Positions 48,491 to 60,581 of a stretch of DNA of 64,000 nucleotides are shown here, piece after piece. Source of the DNA: Sipunculus nudus (Eukaryota > Annelida > Sipuncula > Golfingiida > Sipunculidae); contig CM049309.1 in assembly GCA_026874595.1 (NCBI GenBank), positions 96,000,723 through 96,064,722 of the forward strand, read 5' to 3'. The stretch's first letter is position 1; each line of letters opens with the position of its first letter. Below the pieces are notes generated by a model, which saw nothing but the letters and a program-made list of their open reading frames with translations, was not told the DNA's origin and searched no databases. Both the position numbers and the translations under genes were made by a program.

Positions 48491-49611
48491 ATAACTATGG
48501 TCTCTTGAAAAAAATATATATGTGAAAGAAAACACCTGTCCCAATCCAACATGAACCTGATGATCATGAAGTACTTATACTAAAACAAAATCAACTGTAG
48601 TCCGAAACAGAATCGGTTGTAACTTATTTATGATGCTTGGTCCAATTGTAGAACTGCCAGGGTAGCTGTGTATGCAACTGACAATAATTGTAACTGCCCT
48701 CATCTAAAACCCACTGTGTGCAGTAAAATTATCATAAGAGTGAAAGACCCTCAGAATGACAGACAATGATTAGATGAATTACAAAGTCATTAAGACAGGT
48801 ACTCAAGATTGTAGAGGAGAGGTCCAAAGAATAGATCCAAAATGATGCTTGCAAACTGCACAAAATACTTTGATATGCGTGACTTCTGCAATTTGTAGTC
48901 TTGATAACACATATAACAGCATGCAGCTTGCATCACATTGTAGCAGGCTAATTGCAGATGTCCTATTGACTCAAAATCTGAAACAAACCCTCCATGAAGT
49001 TGCTGGTAAAGCAAAGGAACAGCAGTATATGGAATAGCAGGATGGCTGTTAATGTCCTATATCCGGTAACATCTGGTCCCATTTAATATGACTAATAGAA
49101 GTGCTTGTCTTGTTGGCTGTTAATGTCCCATATATGAAAACACTTGATTCTATTCAAATGGGATCCTAGGATTCTATTCAACTGCTTTTTTGTACATGGC
49201 CTGGCAGTAGATTTTTCAAACAAATTTCTGTACATAAATTAAATTTCCACGGATTTCCATGGAAAATTTTTGAATTCAATGGATTTCCGCAGTTTTCCAA
49301 GGATTTCATGCATTTGCGGAAGATTTTTCTACGCACTTTCCCAAAAGTGCGGCAAATTTCCACAGATTTTGACAAAATTCTTGGACTTTTTGGTTGTGAA
49401 AAGGCTTTCTGGACATAGAAATTTTACTTAGACATGGAAATGTACTGTGACTGGATAAAAATGCTAAATTCAGCCATACTTGTTAAAAATTATAGAAAAT
49501 ACAATATGCTCCACTATTAGTAGAGATTTGGCATCTAACATACCCATATGTTAAAAAAGCACTGAAAATACAAATATAGAAAAATATTTTTTATTCAAAA
49601 CAATAATGAAA
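48491..49611. other. Unannotated sequence
   Basis: No gene or repeat that I can support. A short stretch at 49240-49370 repeats 'ggatttcc' and 'aaattttc' phrases irregularly, too weak to call an array. Confidence 0.4.
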
Positions 49612-49774
49612 CAAGTGACCCATGGGTCATGACGCTCAGCTGACTGGGAAGAGATTCGCAAAAGAAAATTTTATCATCTGAATGGTAGTATATACCCATT
49701 CAACTGAAGCATCAAACAGATTAACCAACAGGCCAAGATTGTGTCTGTATTTATATATCTCAAAAACAGAGAAA

Positions 49775-52310
49775 CTAGATGTGTCGGTACGACACGAATG
49801 CCCCCGCCTGGGGCAAATTAGAAACATTTGTTAAATTTTGTAAAATTTTTTTAAGTTCACGATGTGTTGTATGGTCAAAAGTAGGTAAAGAAGGGCAAAA
49901 TGCAAACTCGATCTGTAACGGGTCATTATCAAGCAACACACCCAAAATCAGGTCAGTATGCAGGCATTGTGAAAAAAAGTCCATACATGTGCATTTTTCA
50001 TAAAAATTTCTGTCTTTCATGAAATTTTCTATGTTCAGGATCAGTCATATGGTCAAAAATAGGTTAACTGGGACGAAACGCGAACTCGACCTGTGAGTGG
50101 TCATTATGCGCCCAAAGACCAAACATTGGGCCAGTATCTGTAAGCATTGCATTGCGAAACTAGAATATTAGCAAAAGCTGGTAATCAGTTATAAATTTAA
50201 ATTGGAGAGGTATGTACCATGTTTTATAACAATCCCGATATGCTTCCTGAGAAATATCCCCCTAAGTTTTTTTTCTATACTAAGCTCTGTGACCTTGAAA
50301 AGTAGGTCAAGACCACCCATCTTTGAACCTGACCAAGATTTTGTAAATATAATGCAAAAGGACTGAAGTAATGAAGTTCCTTAGTTGAATACCTTTGGAG
50401 ATTTTTGAAAAATCCGATAAAATTTCATTAAAAAATCAGAAATTGCAGGTGACGCCACCAAAATTGTGCAGCACGTACAGACCATCAGTCCCAATGATCA
50501 TAGTAAGTTTTGTGAAAATCCACACAATGGTTCCTGAGATATAAGCTTCTGAGTGTTTTTCTATAATCAGCTCTAAAATGTAGAAAAATGGGTCAAGGTC
50601 ACCCATCTTCAAACTTGACCGAGATTTTATCAATATACATCTTCACTGATGAAATAAAATTCCAACGGTGATTCCTTTTAGAGATATCCCGCTCACAAGG
50701 TAAAAGTTAACAGACGCGGAACGGACGGACGGACGGACGGATGGACGGACACCCGACAGACAGATGGACGGATAGATGGACAGCTTGGGTGATGACAATA
50801 GCCCATCAGCCTATGAGCTGAGGGCTAAAAACGGCTGTACATGTACATTTGTCATGAAAATTTATATTTTTCATGAAATTTTCTCTGTTTAGAGCCTTAA
50901 AACAATCAAAAGTAAGTCAACCGGGACGAAACGCGAACTCGATCTGTAACTGGTCATTATCTGCATACACACCAAAAATCAGGCCAATATCTGCAGGCAT
51001 TGCGAAAAAAAGTCCGTACATGTGTATTTGTCATGAAAATTTCTAAGTTAAGGAGCCGTAAATGGTCAAAAGTAGGTCAACGGGGAGGAAACGCAACTCG
51101 ATCTATAACTGGTCAATATCTGCATACACACCAAAAAACAGGCCAATATCTGCAGGCATTGCAAAAAAAAGTCCGTACATGTGTATTTGTCATGAAAATT
51201 TCTATTTTTCATGAAATTTTCAAAGTTAAGGAGCCGTAAATGGTCAAAAGTAGGTCAACAGGGAGGAAAGGTGAACTCGATCTGTAACTGATCAATATCT
51301 GCATACACACCAAAAATCAGGCCAATATCTGCAGACATTGCAAAAAAAAGTCCGTACATGTGTATTTGTCATGAAAATTTCTAAGTTAAGGAGCCGTAAA
51401 TGGTCAAAAGTAGGTCAACGGGGAGGAAACGCAACTCGATCTGTAACTGGTCAATATCTGCATACACACCAAAAATCAGGCCAATATCTGCAGGCATTGC
51501 GAAAAAAAGTCCGTACATGTGTATTTGTCATGAAAATTTCTATTTTTCATGAAATTTTCTAAGTTAAGGAGCCGTAAATGGTCAAAAGTAGGTCAACAGG
51601 GAGGAAAGGTGAACTCGATCTGTAACTGATCAATATCTGCATACACACCAAAAATCAGGCCAATATCTGCAGACATTGCGAAAAAAAGTCCGTACATGTG
51701 TATTTGTCATGAAAATTTCTATTTTTCATGAAATTTTCTGAGTTAAGGAGCTGTAAAACGGTCAAAAGTAGGTCAACCAGGAGGAAACGAGAACTCGATC
51801 TGTTACTGGTCAATATCTGCATACACACCCAAAATCAGGCTAATATCTGCAAGCATTGCGAAAAAAAGTCCGTACGTGTGTATTTGTCATGAAAATTTCT
51901 ATTTTTCATGAAATTTTCTAAGTTAAGGAGCCGTAAAACGGTCAAAAATAGGTCAACCGGGACGAAACGCGAACTCGATCTGTAACTGGTCGATATCTGC
52001 TCACACACCAAAAATCAGGCCAATATCTGCAGGCATTGTGAAAAAAAAGTCCGTACATGTGTATTTGTCATGCAAATTTCAATTTTTCATGAAATTTTCT
52101 AAGTTTAGGAGCCGTAAAACGGTCAAAAGTAGGTCAACCAGGACCAAACGCCAACTTGATCTGTAACTGGTCATTATCTGCCCACACACAAAAAATCAGG
52201 CCAATATCTGCAGGCATTGCGAAAAAGTGTACAACTGTTTGATTTCGGAAGGATGGAAGGACGGACATGGGTAAAACTATATGCCCCGGCCACTTTGTGG
52301 CGGGGGCATA
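49775..52310 (-). mobile_element. Family A rolling-circle-like element (A2), complete but carrying J2
   Basis: On the minus strand the element ends in CTAG, 2 bases after the hairpin GTGTCG/CGACAC (49781-49795). The 11-bp subterminal repeat ATGCCCCCGCC (49798-49808) is a perfect inverted match to 52299-52309. The other end has a GGACGG tract and a second hairpin, TATGCCCCGGCCA with TGGCGGGGGCATA. Monomers of about 160-180 bp ('gaactcgatctgtaac', 'caccaaaaatcaggccaatatctgc') fill the interior. No Rep/helicase is present. Confidence 0.75.
50160..50827 (-). mobile_element. Family J element (J2) inserted in A2
   Basis: It begins CTAGAATATTAGC and ends GACGG tract, TAGCCCATCAGCC and GAGGGCTA. It sits within the family A phrase 'gcattgcga' and 'aaaa...gtaca', in an A run, with no visible target duplication. 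Unlike J1 it is not interrupted. I could not find a subterminal inverted repeat for this family, so its left end may be incompletely defined. Confidence 0.7.
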
Positions 52311-54064
52311 AAAATGCAGGTGGCTCCACCAGTCTGCAGAAACTAATAAAAAGACTTAATGGTCAATATGCATGCAAAGAATCATGGTGATCTCTGCATT
52401 AGTTGTTCAGATACTTCAGCTTTTGTATCAAATTTTCCATTATTCTGAGGGATACTTCGGAGTCCTATAGCTTGAAGGATATGGGTAACAGAGACCTAAT
52501 TTCAGGTTTCCAGAGACACTTTTCATGGGCCTCCTTGCATGACAAGAATGAAGATTCTAGGTCCAGTTGTTACAATTTGTGCCATGTAAACAGATCACAG
52601 CATCCTTAAAGGTCTAAAAAATAGAGAAAAAAATTCAAAAAATTGAATAAAATATAGGTGGCACCACCAGTTGGCAGAAACTGATTAAACACTCCATAAT
52701 CATTATCCATGCAAAGAATCATGGTGATATCTGCATTAGTTGTTGAGATACTTCAGCTTTTGTATCAAATTGTTCATTATTCTGAGGGATACTACAGAGT
52801 CCTATAGCTCAAAGGATATGGGAAACAGAGACCTAATTTCAGGTTTCCACAGACACTTTTCATGGGCCTCCTTGCATGACAAGAATGAAGATTCTAGGTC
52901 CAGTTGTTACGATTTGTACCCTGTTGACAGATAACCACATCTTTAAAAGGTCTCAAAAAAAGAGAAAAAATTCGTAAAAATTTGAAAAAATAGAGATGGC
53001 GCACCCAGTCTGCAGAAACTACTGGAACACCTCATGATCAATATGTATGCCAAAAATCATGACCATCAGTGTTGTAGTTACTGAGATACTGCAGTTTTTG
53101 AATCAAATTTTCCATTATTCCGAGCTGTACTTTGGAGTGCCATAGCTCAAAGGATATGGGTAACAGAGATCTAATTTCAGGTTTCCAAGGAGACTTTTCA
53201 TGGGTCTCCCTGTGTGTCATGAATGAAGATTCTAGGTCCAGTCGATACAATTTGTACCCTATTGACAGATAACTACATCCTTAAAGGTCTCATAAATAGA
53301 GAAAAAAAATTGTAAAAATTTGAAAAAATACAGGTGGCGCCACCAGTCTGCAGGAACAGATGAAACACCTCTTGATCAATATGTAAGCCAAAAATCATGA
53401 CCATCAGTGTTGTAGTTATTGAGATGTTGCAGTTTTTTTTTATCAAATTTTGCATTATTCTGGGGGGTACTTTGGGGCCCCATAGCTCGAAGGATTTATG
53501 TAACAGAGACCTAATTTCTGGTTTCCATGGAGACTTTTTATAGGTCTCTCACTGTGTCAAGAATGAAGATTCTAGGTCCAGTCTTAAAGATTTGTGCCCT
53601 GTTAACAGATGTTCACATTTTTAAAGGTCTCAAAAATAGAGAAAAAAATCGTAAAAAATAGAAATATACAGGTGGTGCCACCAGTCTGCAGGAACTGATG
53701 GAACATCTCATGATCAATATGTATGCAACAAATTATGACCATCAGTGATGTAGTTAACGAGATATTGAAGTTTTTGTATGAAATATTTGACTATTCTGGG
53801 GGGTATTTTGGGGCCCAATAGCTCAAAGGATATGAGTAACAGAGACCTAATTTCTGGTTTCCAATGAGATTTTTCATCTACCTCTCAGTCCTAAAGTTAC
53901 AAGATTCTAAGTCCAGTGGTTACAATTTGTGCCAGGTTAACAGACAGACGGACAGACAGACAGACAGACGGATGACGGACAAAGAGTGATCGCTATAGCT
54001 CAGCATGACTGAAGGTCAGCTGAGCTAAAAAAAACTTTAAAAGAGGCACAGTGTATTATAATTT

Positions 54065-54067
<3 letters not shown>

Positions 54068-54099
<32 letters not shown>

Positions 54100-54140
54100 T
54101 ATAGATATATATTTATACATATATATATTTATATATATAG
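54068..54140. repeat. (AT)n microsatellite
   Basis: An alternating AT run with a few interruptions, lying between D2 and the BEL/Pao-like fragment. Confidence 0.9.
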
Positions 54141-54235
54141 ATCTGGTAAAAGAATAAAATAATGTTGAGAAAGATACATGTACTGCATATTTATTTCTAA
54201 GAAATGCTATAATGGTGTCCAGATTTAGCCACAGA

Positions 54236-55045
54236 TTAAGTGTTCATCAGCTCATTAAAATAAGTAAAAGTATTTTTTATATAGAATGTACAACATTCTG
54301 ATTCATCTGCAGCTTCCACAATGTGGCCGCTGGCTCTTCTGCCAATAGGATCAACTGAGCCCCCACAGATATGGAGACTGTAAGGCACATTTTCAGACAG
54401 AACATTGAAGACTTCCAAGAATTCAGCTGAGGCAAGTGATCAGTTACTCTGATCATCCAATATAGAGTACATTAGAACTGTTTTACCTGAAATACCTTTG
54501 GCATATACATTCACTGGGACAATCTTAGTGCAGGACCTTCCATACTGAACAGATCTCAAGGCAGTTTGAGATAACCAATGTAGGTGGACAGCAGCGGAAG
54601 CACAAAGCAATGTCCTTTAGGATCAGTTTGCGTTCATTTAAAGTTTGCCATAGAAACCTTTACAGTCGTTTAACTGATGACCGGTTTTATGCAGAGGACA
54701 CCAAGGAATTGCTGAATCGAGCAACTCTATTTTGTTTACACAAACAATACATTTAGTCTTCCTCACATTACTACTCAAAGCAGACCATATATCCTTGTAA
54801 ACTTCACTTCCATTAGAGAGAAACATAAAGGATGGGTCATTTCTAGTGTCAGCAATATCACAAATGAAATCCACAAAAACAACTAAAGGTGGAAACGTTA
54901 CATTAGACTGCTTCTTATGCCTTGAGGCAAGGTTAATCAATTCCTCTTGGATATTGTATGGCAGCTTTTCAATCACAGGTGCCCTTGGCCATTTCGTAAA
55001 CATTCCTTTGAGTTCTGGGTCCTTTTTTTCTGATATGTCATATTC
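54236..55045 (-). pseudogene. BEL/Pao-like retrotransposon Gag and aspartic-protease fragment, broken
   Basis: The first open piece (to 54638) includes LPYNIQEELINLASRHKK and a FICDIADTRNDP segment, resembling the Gag-side region (DUF1759-like) of BEL/Pao elements. A WCPLHKTGHQLNDC zinc-finger-like motif follows. After a frameshift a CFRCC motif appears at 54588-54602. In a further frame comes CTKIVPVNVY and then YSILDDQSN (54443-54469), which fits the catalytic motif of the Pao-type protease (peptidase A17). A TGA at 54440-54442 stands where CGA would be expected, followed by an open stretch with PYSLHICGGSV. Order and motifs agree with a Gag-Pol polyprotein. At least two frameshifts and one stop make it dead. 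Reverse transcriptase, integrase and LTRs are not present here. The upstream Met-containing residues belong to the EF repeat. Confidence 0.6.
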
Positions 55046-57235
55046 CTCCTGAGAAAAAAGCAGGGATATACAGTGCAAAAATTATTGTATGTGGCGCCAC
55101 CAGTCTTGTGTACAAGAAAGCCATCAAAGATGCATGGAATCTCATCTTTCAGCCCAATACATCAAACTTCTCTTGAGTCAGGTGCACTAGGCTGACCGAG
55201 CTCAGATAAGGAAGGCAGTTGTACTGAGTGAACCGGAACAAATTGCCAGCTGCAGCTACTGCACTGAGTGAACTCTTGACCTGTACTTACTGTTCTGACT
55301 GAACCCTTGACCTGTTGCCTAATCTGATACAGTTGAGTCTGCCAAAGTTATAAACAGATCCAGACTGAAACTTGGCCATTTGCCAAATTTTTAATGGTTG
55401 GCAGTCTTTCCAGCTATTTATTGATACAGACACAATTTTGGCCTGTTGGTTAATCTGTTTACACATACTGAAATACTCTGGGTATCTGGAAATACTCTGG
55501 GAATACTTTTTTTAAGATGACATATTCAGAAGTTTTTTTTTATCAGAAGGTTAAGAATAAAAATAGATGCCTATTGAAAGCAAAATCAGATTACAGATAT
55601 GTTTTATTCATGGACATCTTACACATAAGTTGGATATGGAACCAATGATTTATACTGCCTGTACAGCTCTGCTTATATGCCCAAAGAGCTCAGTCTGTTA
55701 ATACAATAAATCTACTAGCTTTGTTTACCAAAGTTTCTGGCAGTCATTTCATTGTAAAAGGTCTGATAATTCTGCCAAAAATCATTTAAAAGGTGCCCAT
55801 TCACCTATCTTTTGAAAAAGAATTAATGTGATTTCTGGCTTCCTATTTTAGGTTGTGAAAAGTTCTTATAACTGCTTCGTGAAGGATGTATGAACTTGTG
55901 TATCAACAACATATTTGAAAACACAGCAATGTTGACAAACAGGAAAAACGTAACCTAGGTTGCCTATTTTTATAAAAGCTCCAAGGGATTACCTTTATTT
56001 TATAAAGGTCAGATAGGTGACTGGGCCCCTTTATTTGAACTTGGACAAAGGCCACTTAAGAATCATTTTTATGCAATGTTACTGAAGTTGAAAAACAGTT
56101 TTTCAGAAGACCACAAGACCATCTTCAGCTTTCTATGACCCTACCAAACATCAATGAACCCAATCTATTCTTATACAATTAAAAGAACCCTACCCTAGGA
56201 TAATTCTGGAGAAAAATTAAACATTCTGACAGCTTACATTTTCATCATAAAACATTTTTAAGCTGAAAGAGGATATTATTATAAGGTTTTGGCCTATAAA
56301 AAGCAGGTTGATGTAGGGTGTGCTTCAAAATCACAAATTTAAATATGAGTCATGTGCCAACATTTGCACAAAACTTGGTGATGCCAGCTCCTGTCTTCTA
56401 TGAGACTGTAATGTTAGTTTGCTTACTTGGCCAAATGACTAAGTTCAAATTCCTGTAACTTGGCCAAAATTCATCAAACCGAAACCAATTGATCAAACTT
56501 CAGAGAGCTCATCTCTGACATCATTTCTTTAAAATACCGAACAATTTGGCTGAATGATTTCAGAGAAGATGATTTTCTAAGGTTTTCAAGCTTTCCCCCC
56601 CGTAAAATGTAAGCTGCTGCAGATGGCACCACAAATAGCTCAATCCCACATAATAATTTGATGTGTAACAGACTTTTGCATAAAATTTGGGGATGGTATC
56701 TCCTGCTATTCCTGAGAAATTATGGGTTAATGTACTGATGACCTATGTCCCCCATAAAAAAGGGTCAATGCAGGTGGCACCACCAATATCTCAATTTCAA
56801 ATATGAGCCATGTGACCAATATTTGCATAAAATATGGTGATGATAGCTCCAGCTGCTGCTGATATTGTAATTTTAGTATCCTTTTTTGGCCAAATGATGA
56901 AGCTCAGCTTCCTGTAACTTTGCCAAAATTCAACCATTTGGAACCATCCAAACAAACTTGAGAGATTGTTTCAGAGATAATTTCCATGAAATACTGAACA
57001 ATTTGGCTGGACAGTTTCGGAGAAGAAGATTTTGAAAGTTTTTTTTTAGCTTTTTCCCCTATAATATCTAAGTTAATACAGATAGCAAAAAATGAGCAAA
57101 ATCTGATAGAGTTTTTTAGATGACTGTATTTTTGCATAAAATTTGGTGATGCTAGCTCCTGCCGTTTTTGAGATAGCATGGGTTAATGTACGGACGACGG
57201 AAAATGCTGCACGATAGCATAAGCTCACAGGTTTG
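55046..57235 (-). mobile_element. Family EF element (EF3)
   Basis: It starts with a GGTGGCGCCACC unit at about 55090. The 'actgcactgagtgaactcttgac' subunits (55250-55350) follow, then 'gccaaaattcatcaaacc' units, ending in GGACGACGG and 'gatagcataagctcac'. The order matches EF2 over the whole length except for an extra segment around 55560-55980 that I do not recognise. The left end of the copy abuts the BEL/Pao-like fragment. Confidence 0.6.
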
Positions 57236-57241
57236 CTAAAA

Positions 57242-57320
57242 ACAGTCAGTCACTGGAACACTGAATTCCAGAAATTATAACGAAAAACAGTCAGTCATTG
57301 GAACACTGAATTACAGGAAA
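57242..57320 (+). repeat. 45-bp tandem duplication
   Basis: ACAGTCAGTCACTGGAACAC recurs 45 bp later with a single change at the start and a few further on. It lies between EF3 and D3. Confidence 0.75.
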
Positions 57321-57326
57321 TAACAA

Positions 57327-58440
57327 CAAGGGACCCATGGGATATGACACTCAGCCGACTGACATGTTGATAATATGTCCTTGCACAGACAACTAATTAA
57401 GATATTTGGCATCATTGTTCATACATATTAACTTAATTTCATCAAGACCCATAAGCACAACAAATTTGATGACAATCCAACCAGCCTTTCACGAGGAATT
57501 TGGCAATTTGTGTGTATTTTGCATTGTTTCTGAGGTGCTCAAACATACCCCAAAACTCTTAGAATATAGGTCACTGTGACCCAATTTTAGGTTTCTGGGG
57601 AGAACTTTTGAGGAACTCTCAGGATGTCAAGTTAGAAGATTCTGGGCTGCATGGTTATGATTTGTGCCCTACTTGGGTATCTAATTTTCAATTTATCTGA
57701 GGGGTGCTTATAAGCCTGATAGCTCAGAAAATATGGGTAACAGAGACCTTAATTCAGGAGACCTTTCACAGATCTCCCTGGATGTCAAGTTTGAAGATTC
57801 AAGGACCTATGGTTACCATTTGAGCCTTGTTAACAGTTGACCACATCTTTGAAGGTCTCAAAAATAAAGATAAAAATGCTTAAAATTTCAAAGAAATCCA
57901 GGTGGCACCATGAGTCTGCAGGAACTGATGAAACACGCCATGATACATATGCATGCAACAAATAATGCCGATCAATGCAATAGTTGTTCAGATACCTGAG
58001 CTTTTGTATAAAATTTTTTTTAGTTATTCTAAGGGGTACTTGTGAGCCCAATAGCTTGGCCAATATGGATGACAGAGACCTAATTTCAGGTTTCCAAGGA
58101 GACTTTTCATGGGCCTCTCAGCATGTCAAGAAATGATGATAAATATCCATGCAAAGAATCATGGTGATCAAAGTATTAGTTGTTCAGATACTTGAGCTTT
58201 TGTATCAAATTTTCTATTATTCTGGGGGGGAGGGGGCACCTGGAAGCCCCATAGCTTACATGTTTTGATGATGGCATCTTTTAAGGTCTCAACAATAGAG
58301 AAAAAAAAAATCTTAAAAAAAAAATACAGGTGGCGCCACCAGTCTGCAAAAACCTGATGTAACACCCCATGATCAATATCCATGCAAAGAATCATGGTGA
58401 TCAATGCATTAGTTTTTCAGGTACTTGAGCTTTTGTATAT
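57327..58440 (-). mobile_element. Family D element (D3), right end missing
   Basis: The left end is CAAGGGACCCATGGG with a degraded CTCAGCCGA subterminal repeat. The interior has D2-type units ('aacagagacct', 'gtctgcaggaactgatgaaac', 'atgcaaagaatcatggtgatc') with palindromes near 57900 and 58328. It stops without the terminal GACGG tract and hairpin. Confidence 0.6.
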
Positions 58441-59260
58441 ACTAGCGCAATATCAACCCTCTGGCATTACGACCAGATTACTAGCGCCAGAGTGTCATAA
58501 CATCTATGTCTGAGTAACGCATTAATGAAGATGCAAATATTTTCGTCATTTCTGACAACGCTTCATGGCCTACAGGTACACTGTCAATCAACATAAACCA
58601 GACTAATCGTTAGCATTTTCTGTGTTCTTTCTAATAATACTAAACATGAGTGAGAAAAGTTCTGTTTTCACCCAGAACATTGGTAAACCCTTTGGCGTGT
58701 TTGTTGAATTTATGACTGCATGAACACAAGCATGGCTCGCACGGGTTACAGGATGCAGGCAGCTTGCAGGCGATGCAGGAAATGACCCTTGTCCATGGAG
58801 ACGGTGTTTCAGTTTGGGTTGTGAGCTCTCATGCACACTATTATGTAAATTCATTATTTTTAGCATAATATTGAGATTATGGGCCATTTACCAGGATATG
58901 AATGCACCCATTGCAAGACCACTGCGATACATTCCTAGATATAACTAACATCACGACTCGAGCAGGCTTACAAGCCCGATTATCTGATTGCCTTCTGAGT
59001 CAGGTTGTCACAGCTAATTATATACACAGATGTATTTATTTTTTCTTAAAATTTATTTTTTAAAATTTGCAAAATAAAAAATATCTGAAAATAACACTTG
59101 ATTCAAGAAAAGTTGTATACATCAGATCGGAAACAGCAATGCAATTAAAGAATGTAACTATTGCAACATATCTGTGGGGGGGGGGGGGGGCGGGAAGGGA
59201 AGGGTTGCAACGTGATTCTACATTTGTGACAGCAGTGTTGCATCACTAATAAGATAACCC
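58441..59260. other. Unannotated sequence with a G15 run
   Basis: Non-repetitive DNA. A short inverted pair CTCTGGC/GCCAGAG occurs at 58459-58495 and a G15 homopolymer at 59176-59190. A minus-strand frame of 94 codons at 58603-58887 has no recognisable content. Confidence 0.4.
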
Positions 59261-59269
59261 AGGCAAGGC

Positions 59270-59800
59270 TGTAGGGACCAGACATGGCTGGTCTGGAGGT
59301 TCAAAATGAAAATACATTAGAGCCTCAGAAAAACTTCAATAACTAGAATAATTTTTAAGCTTTTACTTTCAAATATCAGAACTTAACAGATTAAATTTAT
59401 ATATTATACCGACTGTGAAAAGTAAATCAAATGTTCTTACAAAAAAAGAAATATGCCATGGTCAAACTTGGGCAAAATTTAAGGTACTAAATTTATATTT
59501 TTGCTATTATTTGAAAAAAATTGTCAGATTTTGATCTAATTTTTGGTATTCAATTAAATTTGGATTAACTAAAGTTGTATTACTGATAAAAGGTCCCTAG
59601 GTTTAACATTTTTGGTCATAAGTGACCAAATATCTTCCCTGATTTTTTTACAAAGTCCATTATGTTTGGGCCCATAACTTTTTTCAATCATATAATACTG
59701 ACTTGTACATAGGAACTATATAAAGGAAACAGTAAAAGTTTTGAGATACTGTGATGCATATGAAAAATTTACAGATGGACAGGCACAATCTTTGTACACA
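59270..59800 (-). mobile_element. Family I fragment
   Basis: Similar to 8000-8420 and 6288-6350, with phrases such as 'cagattttgatctaattttt', 'tgtttgggcccataactt' and 'gatgcatatgaaaa'. No terminus is visible. Confidence 0.55.
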
Positions 59801-60380
59801 AGCTGAACATAGTTTAATGACGGCTCAGAGCTGGAAATGAACAAACTCCCTAAAAAAATCTAATTTGATACAGTTTGCAACTATGACCATGCAACCTTCT
59901 TTTACCAAGAAAAGAATACAAGTGGGTAAAAAAGTTGCAACTTTTGTTGCATTGAATCAAACACAGGAACCACTCAAATGATAATGGGGTTGCAATACAT
60001 GTAATGACCCCAAAAGGCAAGTATCAAAGTTTCACCATTGCCTGGTCTATAATCCAGCATTCAAACACATTCATGACCTCTTCACAGCAGTGCAAATTGT
60101 GTTTGTCCAAGAAACTTGCAATCTTAAGCTCCAAACAAAAGAAAACTTACTGAACAAACATTCCAAATTGTATCTACCTGTCATCATGGCCCAAGGGCAC
60201 TGAACAGTGTGAAAAAGAAATGATATAACTGATATCCCTGTAGTTGATGAGGCGAAACCAACAGCAGTGACTCAGATCTATCACATGCCTAAGTGTATCA
60301 TGCTCTGTTGCTGAACATAGAGCACTGTGTGAGCTTGGAGGAAAGACTGTATTCCCCCAGATTAATTTGTCTTTATGTCT
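59801..60380. other. Unannotated sequence
   Basis: I see no supported feature. Confidence 0.4.
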
Positions 60381-60382
60381 GG

Positions 60383-60507
60383 ACAAGGGCTGAACCAGAT
60401 CCCAATAAGGGTTTAGGCTTGACCAAATCCAGATCAGGATCTGGTCTGACCAATTGCTGATTCGTCCAGATGGGGATCTGGGCCTTAATATATGTGTAGA
60501 TATATAA

Positions 60508-60580
<73 letters not shown>
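60383..60580. repeat. Foldback-like fragment plus (AT)n microsatellite
   Basis: At 60383-60487 there are short 'ccagatcaggatctgg'-type palindromic phrases resembling the foldback element next door. From 60488 to 60580 the sequence is an AT dinucleotide run directly touching the foldback element. Confidence 0.6.

Positions 60581-60581
<1 letters not shown>

Larger units (their letters stand above)
49612..54027 (-). mobile_element. Family D element (D2), interrupted by A2
   Basis: The left end is CAAGTGACCCATGGGTC followed by GCTCAGCTGA. The right end is a CAGACAGACAGACGG tract and TCAGCTGAGCTA. A2 occupies 49775-52310. From 52317 there are five internal units of 335-340 bp, starting with GGTGGCTCCACC-like palindromes at about 52317, 52657, 52994, 53332 and 53670. 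They share 'ccagtctgcag', 'aagattctaggtccag' and 'aacagagacctaatttc'. D2 and D1 share both termini but differ in interior, so D may be a set of elements that exchange cores. Confidence 0.65.

Noticed and set aside
48323-48567. Minus-strand frames with Ala or Pro runs
   Set aside because: They translate the CGG tract and hairpin of family C element C1.
54638-55078. Intact 146-codon host gene
   Set aside because: The first 15 or so residues come from the EF repeat, and the rest continues in other frames with BEL/Pao-like motifs, so it is a broken retrotransposon fragment.
58603-58887. 94-codon minus-strand frame as a gene
   Set aside because: No recognisable motif, no splice or promoter context, and length within chance for this region.
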